From CAYSEQ01 sp964430475 (GTDB taxonomy: Bacteria > Patescibacteriota > Microgenomatia > UBA8517), in contig CAYSEQ010000002.1 in the NCBI GenBank assembly GCA_964430475.1, positions 1 through 64,000 on the forward strand: a stretch of 64,000 bases of DNA, read 5' to 3'. Of the stretch, positions 63,203-64,000 are shown one piece after another. The translations under genes were made by a program, and so were the position numbers. The notes under the pieces are model-generated. The model searched no databases. It was given only the letters and a program-made list of their open reading frames with translations, and was not told the origin of the DNA. Position 1 is the stretch's first letter. The number at the start of each line of letters is the position of its first letter.

Positions 63203-64000
63203 ATGAAAATTCTTTTTTCAAATTATGACGATATAAAAAATCCTTACTACGGAGGAGGCGGAGCTTTTGCGATACATGAAGTGGCAAAAAGGCTTGCAAA
63301 GAAGCATTTAGTAAAAGTTGTAACTGGTAGTTATCCTAATGCCAAGGATGAGATTATAGATGATGTTTTTTACAAAAGAATAGGACCTTCTTTGGTAGGT
63401 CCGAGAATTGGCCAAATCTTATATCATCTGTTTCTACCGATCTTTATTAGGAAAGAGGAATTTGATATTCTCTTTGAAAGCTTTACACCGCCGCATTCAA
63501 CCTCATTCACACCTATTTTTACAAGAAAACCTGTCGTGGGTATTGCTCACATGCTGGCATCTGAGGATATGCAAAGGAAGTACAAGTTACCTTTTGGCTT
63601 GGTTGAAAAAATTGGACTTAAATTTTATAAGGATATAATTGTTGTTAATCCCGAGATTAAAAAGGACATATTAAAAGCGAACCTTAAGGCTAGAGTAAAA
63701 GTTATACCAAATGGGGTCGATATACCTAAAAAGAGAAAAGTTAATTCAAAAAAAGAACACATACTCTTTATAGGCAGAGTTGAAGTAAATCAAAAGGGAT
63801 TAGATCTATTGTTGGAAGCTTTCAGGAAAGTTTTATCTAGCAAAACAAAGATAAGATTGGTGATTGCAGGAGGAGGTTTAGAGAAAGAAATAAAATCTTT
63901 AAAGAAACAAGTTTCTTTATTGTCGCTTAACAAAAAAGTAAAAATATTGGGACGGGTTGAAGGGGCTTTAAAACAGAAAATCTTTGAAAAAGCATTTTTT
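63203..64000 (+). CDS. GT4 glycosyltransferase, cut by the right edge
   Basis: At least 266 residues from ATG 63203, open to the end of the window. KILFSNYDDIKNPYYGGGGAFAIHEVAKRLAKKH is the GT4 N-terminal loop; VKVIPNGVDIPKK and ILFIGRVEVNQKGLDLLLEAFRK belong to the second Rossmann domain, and IAGGGLEKEIK follows. The E-x7-E end lies beyond the window. It starts one base after the stop of the large fusion protein, so the two probably work on the same glycan. Confidence 0.88.
   Translation, partial: MKILFSNYDDIKNPYYGGGGAFAIHEVAKRLAKKHLVKVVTGSYPNAKDEIIDDVFYKRIGPSLVGPRIGQILYHLFLPIFIRKEEFDILFESFTPPHSTSFTPIFTRKPVVGIAHMLASEDMQRKYKLPFGLVEKIGLKFYKDIIVVNPEIKKDILKANLKARVKVIPNGVDIPKKRKVNSKKEHILFIGRVEVNQKGLDLLLEAFRKVLSSKTKIRLVIAGGGLEKEIKSLKKQVSLLSLNKKVKILGRVEGALKQKIFEKAFF

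Noticed and set aside
1..64000. tRNA, rRNA or riboswitch genes
   Set aside because: The intergenic gaps I read show no cloverleaf, CCA-type acceptor or recognisable aptamer; a covariance-model scan would be needed to exclude them.

Overview
The window looks like part of a small-genome Candidate Phyla Radiation (Patescibacteria) bacterium, most likely of the Microgenomates type. This is inferred from the gene content, since no rRNA is present. Pointers are AT-rich DNA, short intergenic gaps with many 1-8 base overlaps, a very short TsaB, a TrpR-like YerC-type regulator, secreted proteins with Pro/Thr-rich linkers, LytR_C, lamin-tail, VanZ and CAP proteins, a sortase, and rhamnose and glycosyltransferase genes. 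Most conserved genes are intact.

Layout. 0-3.4 kb: a broken secreted M23 peptidase gene and a coupled membrane protein on the minus strand. 3.6-7.2 kb: a MacA/MacB-like export system. 7.3-10.1 kb: secA. 10.1-18.8 kb: an accessory island. It holds transposase remnants on both sides, a compact peptide natural-product cluster (Cys/Ser/Thr/Gly/Asn-rich precursor, YcaO enzyme, SagB-type flavin dehydrogenase, ABC-F ATPase), and then three badly decayed genes (Ppx/GppA fused to a deoxyribosyltransferase-like domain, a second such domain, and a membrane-anchored beta-propeller-like protein). 18.9-22.5 kb: amino-acid catabolism (glutamate dehydrogenase; threonine to glycine by Tdh and Kbl). 22.7-25.2 kb: a membrane-anchored ClpC-like ATPase. 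25.3-30.8 kb: glucan metabolism (glycosyltransferase, GH57, GH15, ROK kinase). 31-38.8 kb: LytR_C protein, tRNA-guanine transglycosylase, release factor 2, and the division set FtsE-FtsX with a coiled-coil M23 hydrolase whose catalytic motifs occur in permuted order. 39-42.8 kb: a TrpR-like regulator between two palindromes, lamin-tail protein, VanZ, TsaE, GalE, TsaB. 43-52.3 kb: a cell-surface region with a sortase and a likely substrate, a subtilisin, two proteins built from one TG(D/N)A-type repeat, and a CAP protein. 52.3-64 kb: GalU, an RNase H-like protein, archease plus RtcB, the four dTDP-rhamnose genes, a 1178-residue protein with three glycosyltransferase modules, and a glycosyltransferase cut by the window edge.

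How it works together. The right half serves the cell envelope: sugar nucleotides (GalU, GalE, RmlABCD) supply glycosyltransferases, while sortase and surface repeat proteins decorate the exterior. The middle supplies carbon from glucans and amino acids and divides the cell (FtsEX plus hydrolase). The most notable system is the 10.6-14.7 kb cluster, which looks like a thiazole/oxazole-modified peptide (TOMM/LAP) pathway. It lacks the usual E1-like/RRE partner and carries an ABC-F protein that could give self-resistance. I do not know of a described example from this type of organism.
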